A stretch of DNA of 64,000 nt from Acidobacteriaceae bacterium TAA 166. Lineage in GTDB: Bacteria; Acidobacteriota; Terriglobia; Terriglobales; Acidobacteriaceae. The position numbers and the translations under genes are program-made. The stretch spans positions 4,456,001 through 4,520,000 of the forward strand of contig ATWD01000001.1 in the NCBI GenBank assembly GCA_000421065.1, written 5' to 3'. Shown here one piece after another: positions 16,529-25,479 of this stretch (position 1 is its first letter; the number at the start of each line of letters is the position of its first letter). The notes under the pieces were generated by a model. That model saw only the letters and a list, made by a program, of their open reading frames with translations, was not told where the DNA came from and did not search any database.

Positions 16529-17632
16529 ATGAGCGAAAGTCTTAAGATTCGTAAAAAAGAAGAGTGCAAGTGGGATCTGGTCAGCCTTGGCGAAGTCATG
16601 CTTCGTCTCGATCCGGGCGATGTCCGCGTCGCGACGACGCGTCAGTTTCAGGTTTGGGAGGGCGGCGGTGAGTACAACGTGGCCCGCGGCCTCCGTCGCT
16701 GCTTCGGTCTGAAGACCGCCATCGTCACCGCGCTCGCCGATAACCCCGTCGGCCGCTTGGTCGAGGACCTGATGAATCAGGGCGGCGTCGACCAGTCGCA
16801 CGTGCAGTGGGTTAAGTACGACGGCGTAGGCCGCACCGTGCGCAACGGCCTCAACTTCACCGAGCGTGGCTTCGGCGTTCGTGCCGCCCTCGGCTGCAGC
16901 GATCGCGGCAACACCGCCGTCTCGCAGCTCAAGCCCGGACAGATTGACTGGGACGAGATCTTCGGCAAGGAAGGCGCTCGCTGGTTCCACACCGGAGGCA
17001 TCTTCTGCGCTCTGAGCGAGACCACCCCCGAGGTCTGCAAGGAGGCCCTGGTGGCCGCCCGCAAGCATGGCGTGATGACCAGCTACGACCTCAACTACCG
17101 TGACTCCCTCTGGAAGTCGATCGGCGGCAAGGCCAAGGCCACCGAGGTCAACCGTGATCTAGCCCAGTACGTCGACGTCATGATCGGCAACGAAGAGGAC
17201 TTCACCGCCGCTCTCGGCTTCGAGATCGAAGGCGTCGGCGACGACCTCGGAGAGCTCGACTCGGCCAACTTCCGCAAGATGATCGAGAAGGCCGTCGCGG
17301 CCTATCCGAACTTCAAGGCCGTCGCCACCACCCTGCGCCACGCCAAGACCGCCAGCGTCAACGACTGGGGAGCCGTCTGCTACTACGAGGGCAACTTCCA
17401 CGAGGCCCGTCCCATGCCCGACCTCGAGATCTTCGACCGCGTCGGCGGCGGTGACTCCTTCGCCTCCGGCCTGATCTACGGCTTCCTCAACGAGAAGGGC
17501 GCCGACTGGGCCGTCAACTGCGGCTGCGCTCACGGAGCGCTCGCCATGACCACCCCCGGCGACACCACCATGGCCACCTTCGACGAGGTCCAGCGCGTCA
17601 TGAAGGGCGGCGGAGCCCGCGTGCAGCGATAA
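16529..17632 (+). CDS. kdgK: 2-keto-3-deoxygluconate kinase (KdgK), PfkB family
   Basis: Phosphorylates KDG to KDPG with ATP. The 367-residue protein has the PfkB/ribokinase fold: N-terminal 'GEVMLRLDPG' and 'WEGGGEYNVARGLRRCFG', and the C-terminal signature 'DRVGGGDSFASGLIYG' with the catalytic Asp. It is longer than the ~310 residues of enterobacterial KdgK. The ATG at 16529 is 5 bases after the kduI stop; the open frame extending back into kduI is not used. Its assignment as KDG rather than fructose kinase rests on the kduI/aldolase context. Confidence 0.9.
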   Translation: MSESLKIRKKEECKWDLVSLGEVMLRLDPGDVRVATTRQFQVWEGGGEYNVARGLRRCFGLKTAIVTALADNPVGRLVEDLMNQGGVDQSHVQWVKYDGVGRTVRNGLNFTERGFGVRAALGCSDRGNTAVSQLKPGQIDWDEIFGKEGARWFHTGGIFCALSETTPEVCKEALVAARKHGVMTSYDLNYRDSLWKSIGGKAKATEVNRDLAQYVDVMIGNEEDFTAALGFEIEGVGDDLGELDSANFRKMIEKAVAAYPNFKAVATTLRHAKTASVNDWGAVCYYEGNFHEARPMPDLEIFDRVGGGDSFASGLIYGFLNEKGADWAVNCGCAHGALAMTTPGDTTMATFDEVQRVMKGGGARVQR

Positions 17633-17644
17633 AAATAAGCGAAC

Positions 17645-17713
17645 GCTTGAAATTCAAGCAGTGCGCTTCAGAAACCCAGCCCGGCCAGATTCGAAAATCT
17701 CAGCCGGGTTTCT
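17645..17713 (+). terminator. Two hairpins between kdgK and the KDPG aldolase gene
   Basis: GCTTGAA-A-TTCAAGC (17645-17659) is a perfect inverted repeat. It is followed by a larger compound hairpin (17670-17713) whose inner part is AGATT-CGAA-AATCT and whose outer arms are CCCGGC/GCCGGG with AGAAA/TTTCT. There is no long T-run, so this may be a transcript-processing or attenuation structure inside the operon rather than a full terminator. Confidence 0.45.
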
Positions 17714-17737
17714 ACCTCAGGAAAGCGAGTAACTCAA

Positions 17738-18388
17738 ATGACCAAAGCCGCCGTATTGGCTTCGTTGAAACAGATTGGACTGGTCCCCGTCCTCCGCGCC
17801 GAGTCGGTTGACAAGGCCCTTGCCCTGGCCGAGGCCATCGCCGCTGGCGGCGTCACCGTGCTCGAGATCACCATGACCGTCCCCGGTGCCATCCAGGTGA
17901 TGCGCAAGCTCTCCGAGCAGCGCCCCGACATCCTCATCGGCGCCGGCACTGTGCTCGACGCCGAGACCGCCCGCGCCTGCATTCTCGAGGGCGCGAAGTT
18001 CGTCGTCAGCCCCGCCCTCAACGTCAAGACCATCGAGATGTGCCACCGCTACTCCATCGCGGCCCTTCCCGGAGCCCTTACTCCCACCGAGGTCGTCTCG
18101 GCCTGGCAGGCGGGTGCCGACGTGGTCAAGATCTTCCCAGCCTCGGCCATGGGCGGAGCCAAGTACCTCAGCTCCCTCAAGGCCCCGCTCCCGCAGGTGG
18201 AGATGATCCCCACCGGCGGCGTCTCGCTCGAAACCGCCAAGAGCTTCCTCGATGCCGGCGCCTTCGCCCTCGGCGTAGGAGCCGACCTGGTCAATACCAA
18301 CGCCATGGCCGAAGGCAAGCCCGAGATCGTCACCGAAAGCGCGAAGAAGTACCTCGCCATCGTCAAGGAGTACCAGGCCAAGGCCTAA
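17738..18388 (+). CDS. eda: KDPG/KHG aldolase
   Basis: Cleaves 2-keto-3-deoxy-6-phosphogluconate to pyruvate and glyceraldehyde-3-phosphate, the last step of pectin breakdown here. The 216-residue class I aldolase shows 'GLVPVLRAESVDKALALAEA', 'VTVLEITMTVPGA', 'IGAGTVLDAETA', and the Schiff-base lysine in 'GADVVKIFPASAMGG', then 'MIPTGGVSLE'. AGGAAAG precedes the ATG. It follows kdgK after a 105-base gap with hairpins. Confidence 0.95.
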   Translation: MTKAAVLASLKQIGLVPVLRAESVDKALALAEAIAAGGVTVLEITMTVPGAIQVMRKLSEQRPDILIGAGTVLDAETARACILEGAKFVVSPALNVKTIEMCHRYSIAALPGALTPTEVVSAWQAGADVVKIFPASAMGGAKYLSSLKAPLPQVEMIPTGGVSLETAKSFLDAGAFALGVGADLVNTNAMAEGKPEIVTESAKKYLAIVKEYQAKA

Positions 18389-18397
18389 GGGATAAAG

Positions 18398-18590
18398 GAC
18401 AGGCGCTGCCGCGCGGGCCCACTACGCGTGGAGCGGTCCTTCGTGACGTATATACCGGCTTCGCCGTGGGCCTCCCGCTGGTCGGCGCCAACATTTGCGC
18501 AAGCGACCAACGGGAGCCCCACGCCAAAGGCGCAACACGCGTCACGAAGTGACCGCTCCACGCGTAGTGGGCCCGGCCGGCAGGCCAGCT
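18398..18590. repeat. Intergenic palindromic element, copy 2 (full-length form)
   Basis: Nested palindrome. The outer ends are GGCGCTGCCGCGCGGGCCCA and TAGTGGGCCCGGCCGGCAGG. Inside these lie the CGTGACG-containing arms (GAGCGGTCCTTCGTGACG against CGTCACGAAGTGACCGCTC), and at the centre GTGGGCCTCCCGCTGGTCG against CGACCAACGGGAGCCCCAC. It fills most of the convergent gap between the aldolase and the small membrane-protein gene. Confidence 0.85.
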
Positions 18591-18630
18591 TTTTTCCCTT
18601 AAAAATCGCAGAGTTGAATTCATCGATACA

Positions 18631-18658
18631 AAAAGCCCGGGCAAATAGCCCGGGCTTT
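18631..18658. terminator. Bidirectional rho-independent terminator
   Basis: AAAGCCCGGGC-AAATA-GCCCGGGCTTT is a perfect 11-bp stem with A-tract and T-tract flanks, in the convergent gap downstream of the KDPG aldolase (plus) and the 58-residue protein (minus). Confidence 0.85.
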
Positions 18659-18690
18659 CTCCTGCACTCTAAAGTCTCTCGAAGCGAAGT

Positions 18691-18867
18691 CTAGTTTCCC
18701 GGTTGCGCCGTAATCACAGCGGCCGTCCGCGCCTGTCTCTCCGCGGCTACCTGACGGGCATGAATCCGAAAGAGGCGAAACATGCTGATGCAAATCCCGT
18801 AAGCCGCCAATACACCGGACGCCAACGACGCCAGTACCGCGGAGACTAAAACAATCGACGTATTCAC
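18691..18867 (-). CDS. 58-residue single-pass membrane protein, GTG start
   Basis: Starts GTG at 18867 with GAGGAG six bases upstream. Residues 3-27 form one hydrophobic helix (SIVLVSAVLASLASGVLAAY and onward), followed by a basic, Arg-rich cytoplasmic tail (FRLFRIHARQVAAERQAR). It resembles small inner-membrane proteins that can modify partner complexes, but no family is recognised. It ends at a shared terminator with the KDPG aldolase transcript. Confidence 0.6.
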   Translation of the reverse strand: MNTSIVLVSAVLASLASGVLAAYGICISMFRLFRIHARQVAAERQARTAAVITAQPGN

Positions 18868-19054
18868 TGCTACTCCTCAAGCGTTTCCGCCAGGCCCTCC
18901 GGTCACCCCTTCGCCGGATTCAGCCGTTACCATTCTCCCAGACAGGCGCCGGATTACAATGCCCCGATTCTCTCTGGATATTGAATCTTTGAATACGTCC
19001 GCCCATTTTGGGCATTTACCGGAGTGAGATGCAGGTTCCCATAAAATCGTTCGG

Positions 19055-19699
19055 ATGAAGATCGAGCTTCGGCGAATTCTGATCCTCCTGCTGGCCGTCG
19101 CGCTCGTAGGTCCACTCGGCTGCAAACAATCGAGCCTCGAGCCTCAGCCTCCCACGCAGCCGTCGCCCCCGCCTCCCGGCCCCGCACTACCCGATATGCA
19201 AGCCGAGTATCAAAAGGCACTGGTGAAAGCCCCAATCTTCGCCGCCATGCCCGACGATGTTCTTACCGCCTCCAACCGAAGGGATGGCATCGGACTCGGC
19301 CTAAAAGCCTCCTCGCTCAGCTACCCGGCCGGAGCCCCCATCATTCTGCACATGGTTTACGAGAACATCGACGCGGGGAAGCCGATCGCCTCCGGCATGT
19401 GCCGCTATGTCAGCGTCAACGTCGAGGACGTCGACCACCAGCAGCTCTCTATGGCCCAGTACACAGCCCCACCCTGCCGTAAAGATTCGTTCTACAAGAA
19501 CGAGGTTCCGCTTCCGAAGGGCAAGCCCATGACCCTGGACATCGATCTCAAGAGCCTCTCGGTCTACCCCGCGGACCCCGGGCACTACGTGGTCAATGTC
19601 TCCTGGCAATCCGTGATCGCAGGCAAGGAGACCTATCTCTGGGGACCGGTCTACAGCTCCCTCGGATCGAACGCGCTCCCCATCCTCATCACTCCTTAA
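19055..19699 (+). CDS. Predicted lipoprotein of unknown function
   Basis: A 214-residue exported protein. The N-terminus MKIELRRILILLLAVALVG ends in a lipobox-like LGC at Cys23. A Pro-rich linker (PQPPTQPSPPPPGP) follows, and then a beta-rich domain of about 150 residues with an Ig-like pattern ('LSYPAGAPIILHMVYENID', 'GHYVVNVSWQSV'). Two further cysteines (in SGMCRYV and PPCRKD) could form a disulfide. It has its own upstream gap and is convergent with the oligogalacturonate lyase. No specific role can be assigned. Confidence 0.75.
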   Translation: MKIELRRILILLLAVALVGPLGCKQSSLEPQPPTQPSPPPPGPALPDMQAEYQKALVKAPIFAAMPDDVLTASNRRDGIGLGLKASSLSYPAGAPIILHMVYENIDAGKPIASGMCRYVSVNVEDVDHQQLSMAQYTAPPCRKDSFYKNEVPLPKGKPMTLDIDLKSLSVYPADPGHYVVNVSWQSVIAGKETYLWGPVYSSLGSNALPILITP

Positions 19700-19720
19700 G
19701 ACCGGAAGCGATCTGTTCAA

Positions 19721-19771
19721 GGCGATGGCCTGCCGGCCGGGCCCACTGCGCGTGGAGCGCCTGTCTTTTTT
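19721..19771. repeat. Intergenic palindromic element, copy 3 (internally deleted)
   Basis: The right end in reverse (GGCGATGGCCTGCCGGCCGG through GCGCGTGGAGC) is fused directly to the reversed left tip (GCGCCTGTCTTTTTT). The whole interior is missing. The terminal T-run makes it a plausible terminator for the lipoprotein gene. Confidence 0.75.
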
Positions 19772-19794
19772 CCCAAAACTATATGTCGATAAGC

Positions 19795-21111
19795 CTAGTT
19801 CGCCTTGTCGACGTCCACCCCAAAGACATACGTCGGCCCGAACATATTCGACCGGAAGATCACCATCTTGCCGTCCGGCGTAAAGCTTACGTTCGGCTCG
19901 AGCGTGTAGTTGTGCTTCGACATATTCACCAGCCGCTCAGCATGAAACACCCCAGGCTGCGGCCAGGTGTCCTTGGTGATTCCGTTCGTGGTCAGGATCT
20001 CGGGGTGAAAGAGATAGATCCATTCCCCATCCTTCGCCCGGGCCACCTGGTGCGGATCGCCACCGTCGCCGGTGAACAGCGTCCCGCCCTTGTTCACATT
20101 GAAGTGAATCGACCATTCGTTGCGCTGCATGTGATACCAGATCCGCTTCCTGGTCTGCATGTTGTAGGAACCCAGCCAGAAGTCCTCGCCCTTGGGCGTC
20201 TGCAGGTCGTACCAGAGCGTCTCGCCGTCCTTGCCCCAGAACTCGTGCCCGGCGATCTCGCCCGGCATGGTGCGCTGGTGCATCAGCTGGTTCTGGGTGC
20301 CGTCGGTGCGGATCGTCCAGATACGATCCACCTTCTGCCACGGCCCCTCATGGCAGTACATCAGCACCGTCGGGTCGGTCGGCGAGAACAGCAGGTGATT
20401 CACCCAGTCCGTGCTGTGCAGCAGGGGAGTGACCTTGCCGTTGCCGGTCAGGTCGATCGTGAACAGCACCAGGGGGATGCGTGCCGCCAGACGCCGCTCC
20501 ATCATCTCGCCCTTGCTTGCTGCCTGCTCCAGCGGACTGGTCTGGTTGCTGGCGTTGCGTCTGTCCGCCGCGCCGAACTGATCGTTCGGTCTGTCCTCCT
20601 CATCGTAGGTTCCCGCCGCCAGCGTCTCATCCGCGTTCACCGTGATCACGCGACCGCGTGCCGGAACCTTGGCCAGCATCCTGGTCTCGCCCGTTTCGAT
20701 GTTGGTCTTGTAGATCGCATTCTCGTCGGTCTTAATGTAGAAGATCGAAGGCGTCTTGTGCCCGACCTCCATCGTCCTGACCTTGCCCTTCACCACGCTG
20801 CGCGTTGCATGCGTCTTCAGGTTCAGCACGTTAATGCCGTTCGGTACCGTGTAGATCATCTCCGTGCCGTCCGGGGTGTAGCCGTTGACGTTGAAGTAGA
20901 AGCTCGCCGAGTTCGGCTCATCCGTCAGCCGCGTGATGCGATGCCCGGTGTCCTTGTCGATCCAGGTCTTTGGAGGATTCTTCATCTCCTCCGGCGTCGG
21001 CATCTTGTCCGGGGTCCGCGTATCCGCCCGGGCCTGCCCGTAGGCCGACGAGCACAGTAAGAGGGCAACAGAGGCGGTAAGCAGGGCAACACGCGCAGAC
21101 TGCAACTTCAT
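19795..21111 (-). CDS. ogl: Exported oligogalacturonate lyase (PL22-type)
   Basis: Cleaves di- and oligogalacturonides to 5-keto-4-deoxyuronate, the KduI substrate. The protein has 438 residues. A cleavable signal peptide (MKLQSARVALLTASVALLLC...AYG-QA) is unusual, since enterobacterial Ogl is cytoplasmic. The seven-bladed propeller motifs of the family are visible: 'HRITRLTDEPNSASFYF', 'CHEGPWQKVDRIWT' (catalytic/metal-site region), 'GHEFWGKDGETLWYD', and the C-terminal 'SKHNYTLEPNVSFTPDGK'. The start ATG at 21111 was chosen because it begins the signal peptide. Confidence 0.92.
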   Translation of the reverse strand: MKLQSARVALLTASVALLLCSSAYGQARADTRTPDKMPTPEEMKNPPKTWIDKDTGHRITRLTDEPNSASFYFNVNGYTPDGTEMIYTVPNGINVLNLKTHATRSVVKGKVRTMEVGHKTPSIFYIKTDENAIYKTNIETGETRMLAKVPARGRVITVNADETLAAGTYDEEDRPNDQFGAADRRNASNQTSPLEQAASKGEMMERRLAARIPLVLFTIDLTGNGKVTPLLHSTDWVNHLLFSPTDPTVLMYCHEGPWQKVDRIWTIRTDGTQNQLMHQRTMPGEIAGHEFWGKDGETLWYDLQTPKGEDFWLGSYNMQTRKRIWYHMQRNEWSIHFNVNKGGTLFTGDGGDPHQVARAKDGEWIYLFHPEILTTNGITKDTWPQPGVFHAERLVNMSKHNYTLEPNVSFTPDGKMVIFRSNMFGPTYVFGVDVDKAN

Positions 21112-21319
21112 GAGTGACGGTTCCTTTCCATGGAAGACTCGACCGGAGAAAATGCCTGGCACACCGGGAGATCGGGTACCGGGCACACGATATTAGGAAG
21201 GTGAAGAGACCGCCTGCGCAACATCTCAAGGTGGTTCTTCTTTTCGCAAAAACTCTATGAGTTGGAAAAGAGAAGTGTCAATAGGAAAATATTCTCCCAT
21301 GTAAAAAATGCATTCTCGA

Positions 21320-21358
21320 AACCACGCGCAGTGGGCCTGGCCGGCAGGCCATTGCCTT
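21320..21358. repeat. Intergenic palindromic element, copy 4 (right-end fragment)
   Basis: Only the right end is present (CACGCGCAGTGGGCCTGGCC followed by GGCAGGCCATTGCC). It lies in the 438-base divergent gap (21112-21549) between ogl and the first lactonase gene. The rest of that gap is relatively AT-rich and should contain both promoters, but I see no confident boxes or operator. Confidence 0.7.
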
Positions 21359-21549
21359 TCCTCGTTCCCCTAAGACATTTGCCCGTGGTGAGCTTCGCCC
21401 CGCAAAGCTACATTGACTCCTAACCTCGAAGACCGTCTGAGTTTCACAGAGTGCTGTCCCGCTCGCTGCGCAGTTGGATCCTTCGTTTTTCAAGGAGAGA
21501 TTCCGGCGATCGAAAGAAATAGAAGACGCGCCGGGAGGTACGATTCACC

Positions 21550-22719
21550 ATGGGGGAAGAGTCGATGAAGAGCTTGTCGTGGAGCCGTAGAGATTTTCTT
21601 GAAGGTATGGGATGGTCCTCGCTCAGCGGAGCCGCCAGCCGGTTCTCCTTCCTGGCCGGACCCTCCAAATCTGCCGCGCAGCCGCGCTTTGCCTACGTCA
21701 GCTCGCTCGGAGAGGCGAAGCGCGAACACGGCCTGCACGTCTTCGCGATCGAGCGCGGACGCTGGCGCAAGGTGCAGTCGATCGCGAGCGAGCGCCCCGC
21801 CTTCCTCGCCCTCCATCCCAATCAGCAATCCCTGTATGTGGTCAACGAGATCGACTCCTACCGCCACCTTCCCTCGGGATCGGTCGAGTCCTTCGCCATC
21901 GACTCCGGCACCGGCCATCTCTCCCTGCTCAGCCGCCAGCCGCTCTCGCTCTCGGCCACCTCGCCGCGTCATCTGGCCGTCACTCCCGACGGCAGCTCCA
22001 TCGTCGTCACCGCGCACGGTGGAGGAGCCTATAACCTGCTCCCCATCGCATCGAGCGGCGCCCTCGAGCGCGTCTCCTCCATCGTGAAGGAGACCGGCTC
22101 GAGCATCCACGAGGAGCATCAGACCTCCGCCCATCCCCAGATGGTCCTCTTCGATCCGGCCGGACGCATGCTGGCCGCCGACCTCGGCAGCGACCGCCTG
22201 AGCGTCTTTTCGCTCGAGGGAGCGCAGATCTCCGCCACTCACCGCAGCTCGACCCGGGCCGGCGCAGGCCCGCGCCAGATCGCCCTTCATCCCGACGGGC
22301 AGAGGCTCTTCGTCGCCCATGGTCTCGAAGCCTCCGTCTCCTGCCACCGCTACGACGCGGCGACCGGACGTATCGGCGAGGCGATCTCCCACACCCCGGT
22401 TTCGGTGAAGGCCGGCGCGGTTATGGCCATGCACCCCTCAGGACGCTTCCTCTACACCGGCCATCAAGCCTCCAACGAAGGCGTGACCGCATGGAGCATC
22501 TCCTCTGGCGACCTCGCCCCGATCCACTCTACCGGTCGCGGCACCCACGGCGTTCATGCGATGACGATCTCCCCCGAAGGCTCCAGCATGATCCTGGCGG
22601 CTCGCGATCGCGACAGCGTCCTGTGTCTCGAGCTCGATCCGGCGACCGGTCGCATCCAGTCCGCTGCCCCTGTGGCCCGGATCGCCGCGCCCGTAAGCGT
22701 GGCGATGAAGTATGTCTAA
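21550..22719 (+). CDS. Lactonase-like seven-bladed propeller protein, Tat-exported (copy A)
   Basis: A 389-residue member of the 6-phosphogluconolactonase-like propeller family (PF10282 type). A Tat motif WSRRDFLEGMG at residues ~11-21 precedes a hydrophobic stretch. Repeated 'HPDGQRLFVAHG' / 'HPSGRFLYTGHQ' units mark the blades. GGGAGGT lies upstream of the ATG at 21550; an in-frame ATG at 21565 would also work. In this locus it may open a sugar-acid lactone in the periplasm. It overlaps the next gene by 8 nt. Confidence 0.85.
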   Translation: MGEESMKSLSWSRRDFLEGMGWSSLSGAASRFSFLAGPSKSAAQPRFAYVSSLGEAKREHGLHVFAIERGRWRKVQSIASERPAFLALHPNQQSLYVVNEIDSYRHLPSGSVESFAIDSGTGHLSLLSRQPLSLSATSPRHLAVTPDGSSIVVTAHGGGAYNLLPIASSGALERVSSIVKETGSSIHEEHQTSAHPQMVLFDPAGRMLAADLGSDRLSVFSLEGAQISATHRSSTRAGAGPRQIALHPDGQRLFVAHGLEASVSCHRYDAATGRIGEAISHTPVSVKAGAVMAMHPSGRFLYTGHQASNEGVTAWSISSGDLAPIHSTGRGTHGVHAMTISPEGSSMILAARDRDSVLCLELDPATGRIQSAAPVARIAAPVSVAMKYV

Positions 22720-23845
22720 AGAAAGCGAGTCTATGACGAAAGAAGCGAGTCTGACGAAAGAAGCACGGCGGACGAACAAGACACGACGCAGCATTTTCGC
22801 TGGCATCACTCTCGCAGCCCTCTCCAGCGGAATGGCCTACGCGGCCAGGACTCCCTCCCTCTGCGAGGACGTTCCCCACGGCGATCATCCACGCAAGCTA
22901 CTCTCGAACGGCAAGCTCGACGTCCTCGTCTTCCTGCCCGACACCCAGAACGGCTACTACCGGTCCTCTCGCTTCGACTGGTCCGGAGTTGTCGGATGCG
23001 CCGCCGTCAACGGGCACAGGTTCTTCGGGGAGTGGTTCAACGGCTACGACCCCATGAAGAACGACTCCATCACCGGCCCGGTCGAGGAGTTCCGCACCGT
23101 CGGCGGCCCCATCGGCCACACCGGCCCTAGGGGTGAGCTCGTCGTTCCCGCCGGGGCCATCGGATACGCCGAGGCCAAGCCCGGCGAGACCTTCCTCAAG
23201 CCCGGCGTCGGCGTCCTGCGCAAGGTTGACGACAAGCCCTATTCCTTCGGCTTTGTCTACCCGATCGTCGACACCGGCAAGTGGACCACCAAATCCAACA
23301 AACACTCCATCACCTTCCGCCAGGTGCTGAATGGTCCAGACGGCTACTCCTATGTCTACGAGAAGATGCTCTCCCTCGACAAGAACGGCACCGCGATGAC
23401 CCTCGAGCATCGCCTGAAGAACACCGGCAAGAAGGCCATCGAGACCAGCGTCTACGACCACAATTTCTTCATGCTCGACGGCAAGCCCACCGGCCCAGGC
23501 ATGGTTGTTCACTTCGCCTTCGAGCCCAAGCCCGAAGATCCCATGGGAACGGCGGCGAAGATTGAGGGCAAGGACCTGATCTACACCGACCCCCTCGCTC
23601 CCCGTAAGGGCGTCCAGGGGTACCTGACCGGCTTCTCCGATCAGGCCTCGGACTTCGACTTCACCGTCGAGGACAAGAACATCGGCCTCTCCGTGCGCGA
23701 GACCTCCGACCATCCCCTGGAGCGCGTCTACTTCTGGTCCACCCGCTCGACCATCTGCCCCGAGGGATACATCCACCTCAACATCCCCCCCGGCGAGACC
23801 GGAACCTGGAAGCTTCATTACGAGTTCAAGGCTCCGGCAAAGTAA
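22712..23845 (+). CDS. Exported aldose-epimerase-like protein
   Basis: A 377-residue exported protein with a signal sequence (RRSIFAGITLAALSSGMAYA). The body shows the beta-sandwich pattern of galactose-mutarotase-like proteins: 'GRFFGEWFNGYDP'-like and 'FRQVLNGPDGYSYVYEK', 'EHRLKNTGKKAIETSVYDHNFFML' and 'PLERVYFWSTRSTICPEGYI'. The N-terminus is preceded by two near-repeats of GACGAAAGAAGC, so the exact start (22712 or 22733) is uncertain. Its 8-nt overlap with the lactonase gene implies co-expression. Epimerase activity is inferred from fold-like features only. Confidence 0.7.
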   Translation: MSKESESMTKEASLTKEARRTNKTRRSIFAGITLAALSSGMAYAARTPSLCEDVPHGDHPRKLLSNGKLDVLVFLPDTQNGYYRSSRFDWSGVVGCAAVNGHRFFGEWFNGYDPMKNDSITGPVEEFRTVGGPIGHTGPRGELVVPAGAIGYAEAKPGETFLKPGVGVLRKVDDKPYSFGFVYPIVDTGKWTTKSNKHSITFRQVLNGPDGYSYVYEKMLSLDKNGTAMTLEHRLKNTGKKAIETSVYDHNFFMLDGKPTGPGMVVHFAFEPKPEDPMGTAAKIEGKDLIYTDPLAPRKGVQGYLTGFSDQASDFDFTVEDKNIGLSVRETSDHPLERVYFWSTRSTICPEGYIHLNIPPGETGTWKLHYEFKAPAK

Positions 23846-23914
23846 AAGACCGTACAAGCCAGAAAACAAAAATTTCAAACGGCGAGCCGATGCGAAGGCC
23901 CCGAAAGGAAGACG

Positions 23915-25063
23915 ATGTCTGGGATCTCACGACGTGATTTTGTTCGCTCCTCCTCCATGCTCGCGCTTGGTGCTGCCGGTCTGCCGGCCTGGGCCGAAAT
24001 ATGGCCCAGGCGAGCAGGCAAGGGAAGACTTCTTCTGGTCGGAACCGGAACCTCTGCTCCCAGCACCAGCAAGGGCATATACGCCTACGGCTTCGACCCC
24101 GCCACCGGCGAGCTCAAGCAGATCGGCCTGGCCGTCGAGGCCCAGAACCCGACCTTCTTCGCCGTTGCGCCCCACGAAAAGTTCGTCTACTCGGTCAACG
24201 AGGGCCGCTCCGCGACGGTCTCCAGCTTCGCCTTCGACAGGAAGAACGCCAAAATGTCGCTCATCAACCAGAGCGCCACTAAGGGCGGCGGCCCCACCCA
24301 CATCGCGGTCGATCACACCGGCCGTTCGGTCTTCGCCGCTAACTACGGCGGGGGCAGCGTTGTCTCCTTTCAGGCAGGCCCCGACGGTCATCTCAGCGAG
24401 GCGGTCTCGTTCTTCCAGTACCCTCCGGCCGGAGAGAAGAAGCGCTCCCACGCCCATCGCGTCACCCCATCCCCGGACAATCGCTTCCTTCTGGTCAACG
24501 ATCTCGGCCTCGACGTCATCCACATCTATCGCCTCGACGCGGCCACGGCCAGGCTGACCCCGCACGACCCTCCTGTCTGGCATGCCAAGCCCGGCTACGG
24601 TCCCCGCGCCCTGGTCTTCCATCCCAACGGCAAATGGGCCTACTGCGTCAACGAGCTCAAGCCCACAGTCAATGTGCTCGAGTGGGATAAGACCAAAGGC
24701 ACCCTCACCACCATCCAGGACATCGCCCTGGTCCCCGACGGTTATCAGGGACTCTCGGCCCCGGCCGACATCGTCTTCGACAAAAAGATGCGCTTTGCCT
24801 ACGTTCCCAGCCGTCTCGACGACTTCATGGCCACCTTCACCGTCTCGCCTCAGACCGGCAAGCTCACCTTCCTCGAGAAGACCTCCTGCGGGGGCAAGCG
24901 CCCGCGCCATCTCGCCCTCGATCCCTCCGATCGCTGGCTCCTGGTCGCCAACCAGGATACCAACAACATCTCCGTCTTCCCGCGCGACAAAAAGACAGGC
25001 AAGCTGTCGTACACCGGCAAGGATTTTCCTCTCGACCGGCCGGAGTGCCTGATCTTCGTCTAA
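23915..25063 (+). CDS. Lactonase-like seven-bladed propeller protein, Tat-exported (copy B)
   Basis: A 382-residue PF10282-type propeller with a Tat signal (ISRRDFVRSSSMLALGAAGL). Family motifs are 'SKGIYAYGFDPATGELKQIG', 'THIAVDHTGRSVFAANYGGG', 'SHAHRVTPSPDNRFLLVNDL', and the near-C-terminal 'GKRPRHLALDPSDRWLLVANQ'. AAGGAAG precedes the ATG. It is much closer to the 50048 paralogue than to the copy two genes upstream. Lactonase activity in pectin or uronate metabolism is inferred. Confidence 0.87.
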   Translation: MSGISRRDFVRSSSMLALGAAGLPAWAEIWPRRAGKGRLLLVGTGTSAPSTSKGIYAYGFDPATGELKQIGLAVEAQNPTFFAVAPHEKFVYSVNEGRSATVSSFAFDRKNAKMSLINQSATKGGGPTHIAVDHTGRSVFAANYGGGSVVSFQAGPDGHLSEAVSFFQYPPAGEKKRSHAHRVTPSPDNRFLLVNDLGLDVIHIYRLDAATARLTPHDPPVWHAKPGYGPRALVFHPNGKWAYCVNELKPTVNVLEWDKTKGTLTTIQDIALVPDGYQGLSAPADIVFDKKMRFAYVPSRLDDFMATFTVSPQTGKLTFLEKTSCGGKRPRHLALDPSDRWLLVANQDTNNISVFPRDKKTGKLSYTGKDFPLDRPECLIFV

Positions 25064-25083
25064 AGTCGGATATTTTTAGCGTA

Positions 25084-25268
25084 AAAGACAGGCGCTGCCG
25101 TGCGGGCCCACTGCGCGTGGGGCGGTCACTTCGTGACGCGTATTGGGCCTTCGGCATGGGACTCCCGTTGGTCGCCTGAAAAATTCTCACGCCGACCGAC
25201 GGGAGGCCAACGCCAAGGGCGGCGGTACCGCCCCACGCGCAGTGGGCCCGCACGGCAGGCCATTCTTT
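25084..25268. repeat. Intergenic palindromic element, copy 5 (full-length variant)
   Basis: Left end GACAGGCGCTGCCGTGCGGG, outer arm GGGGCGGTCACTTCGTGACG, a diverged centre (CTCCCGTTGGTCGCCTG against CCGACCGACGGGAGG), and right end CAGTGGGCCCGCACGGCAGG. Compensatory changes are visible: GTGCGGG on the left matches CCCGCAC on the right, where other copies have GCGCGGG/CCGGCC. This argues for selection on pairing or for gene conversion between arms. Confidence 0.82.
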
Positions 25269-25479
25269 CAAAAACTCTCATTCGGCGCATCGCACCAGCT
25301 CCTCAGGAGCAAACCGGGGATGGGTCCGATTTTGTATAGTAGTGGCAACTCCAATCAGGCGCGTGTTCTGACCGTAAACGTCTGGAGTGCGTCTCAATAA
25401 AGAGATTCATAGCCGCGCCATTGTTGGTTCCAGTCGGAATCTTCAGCATGAGGAAGTCCTCGTGGGGGAATGAGGGATC

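Noticed and set aside
19783..21060. Long plus-strand open frame opposite the oligogalacturonate lyase
   Set aside because: High GC and codon bias create long antisense frames throughout this window; the lyase motifs on the minus strand are unambiguous.
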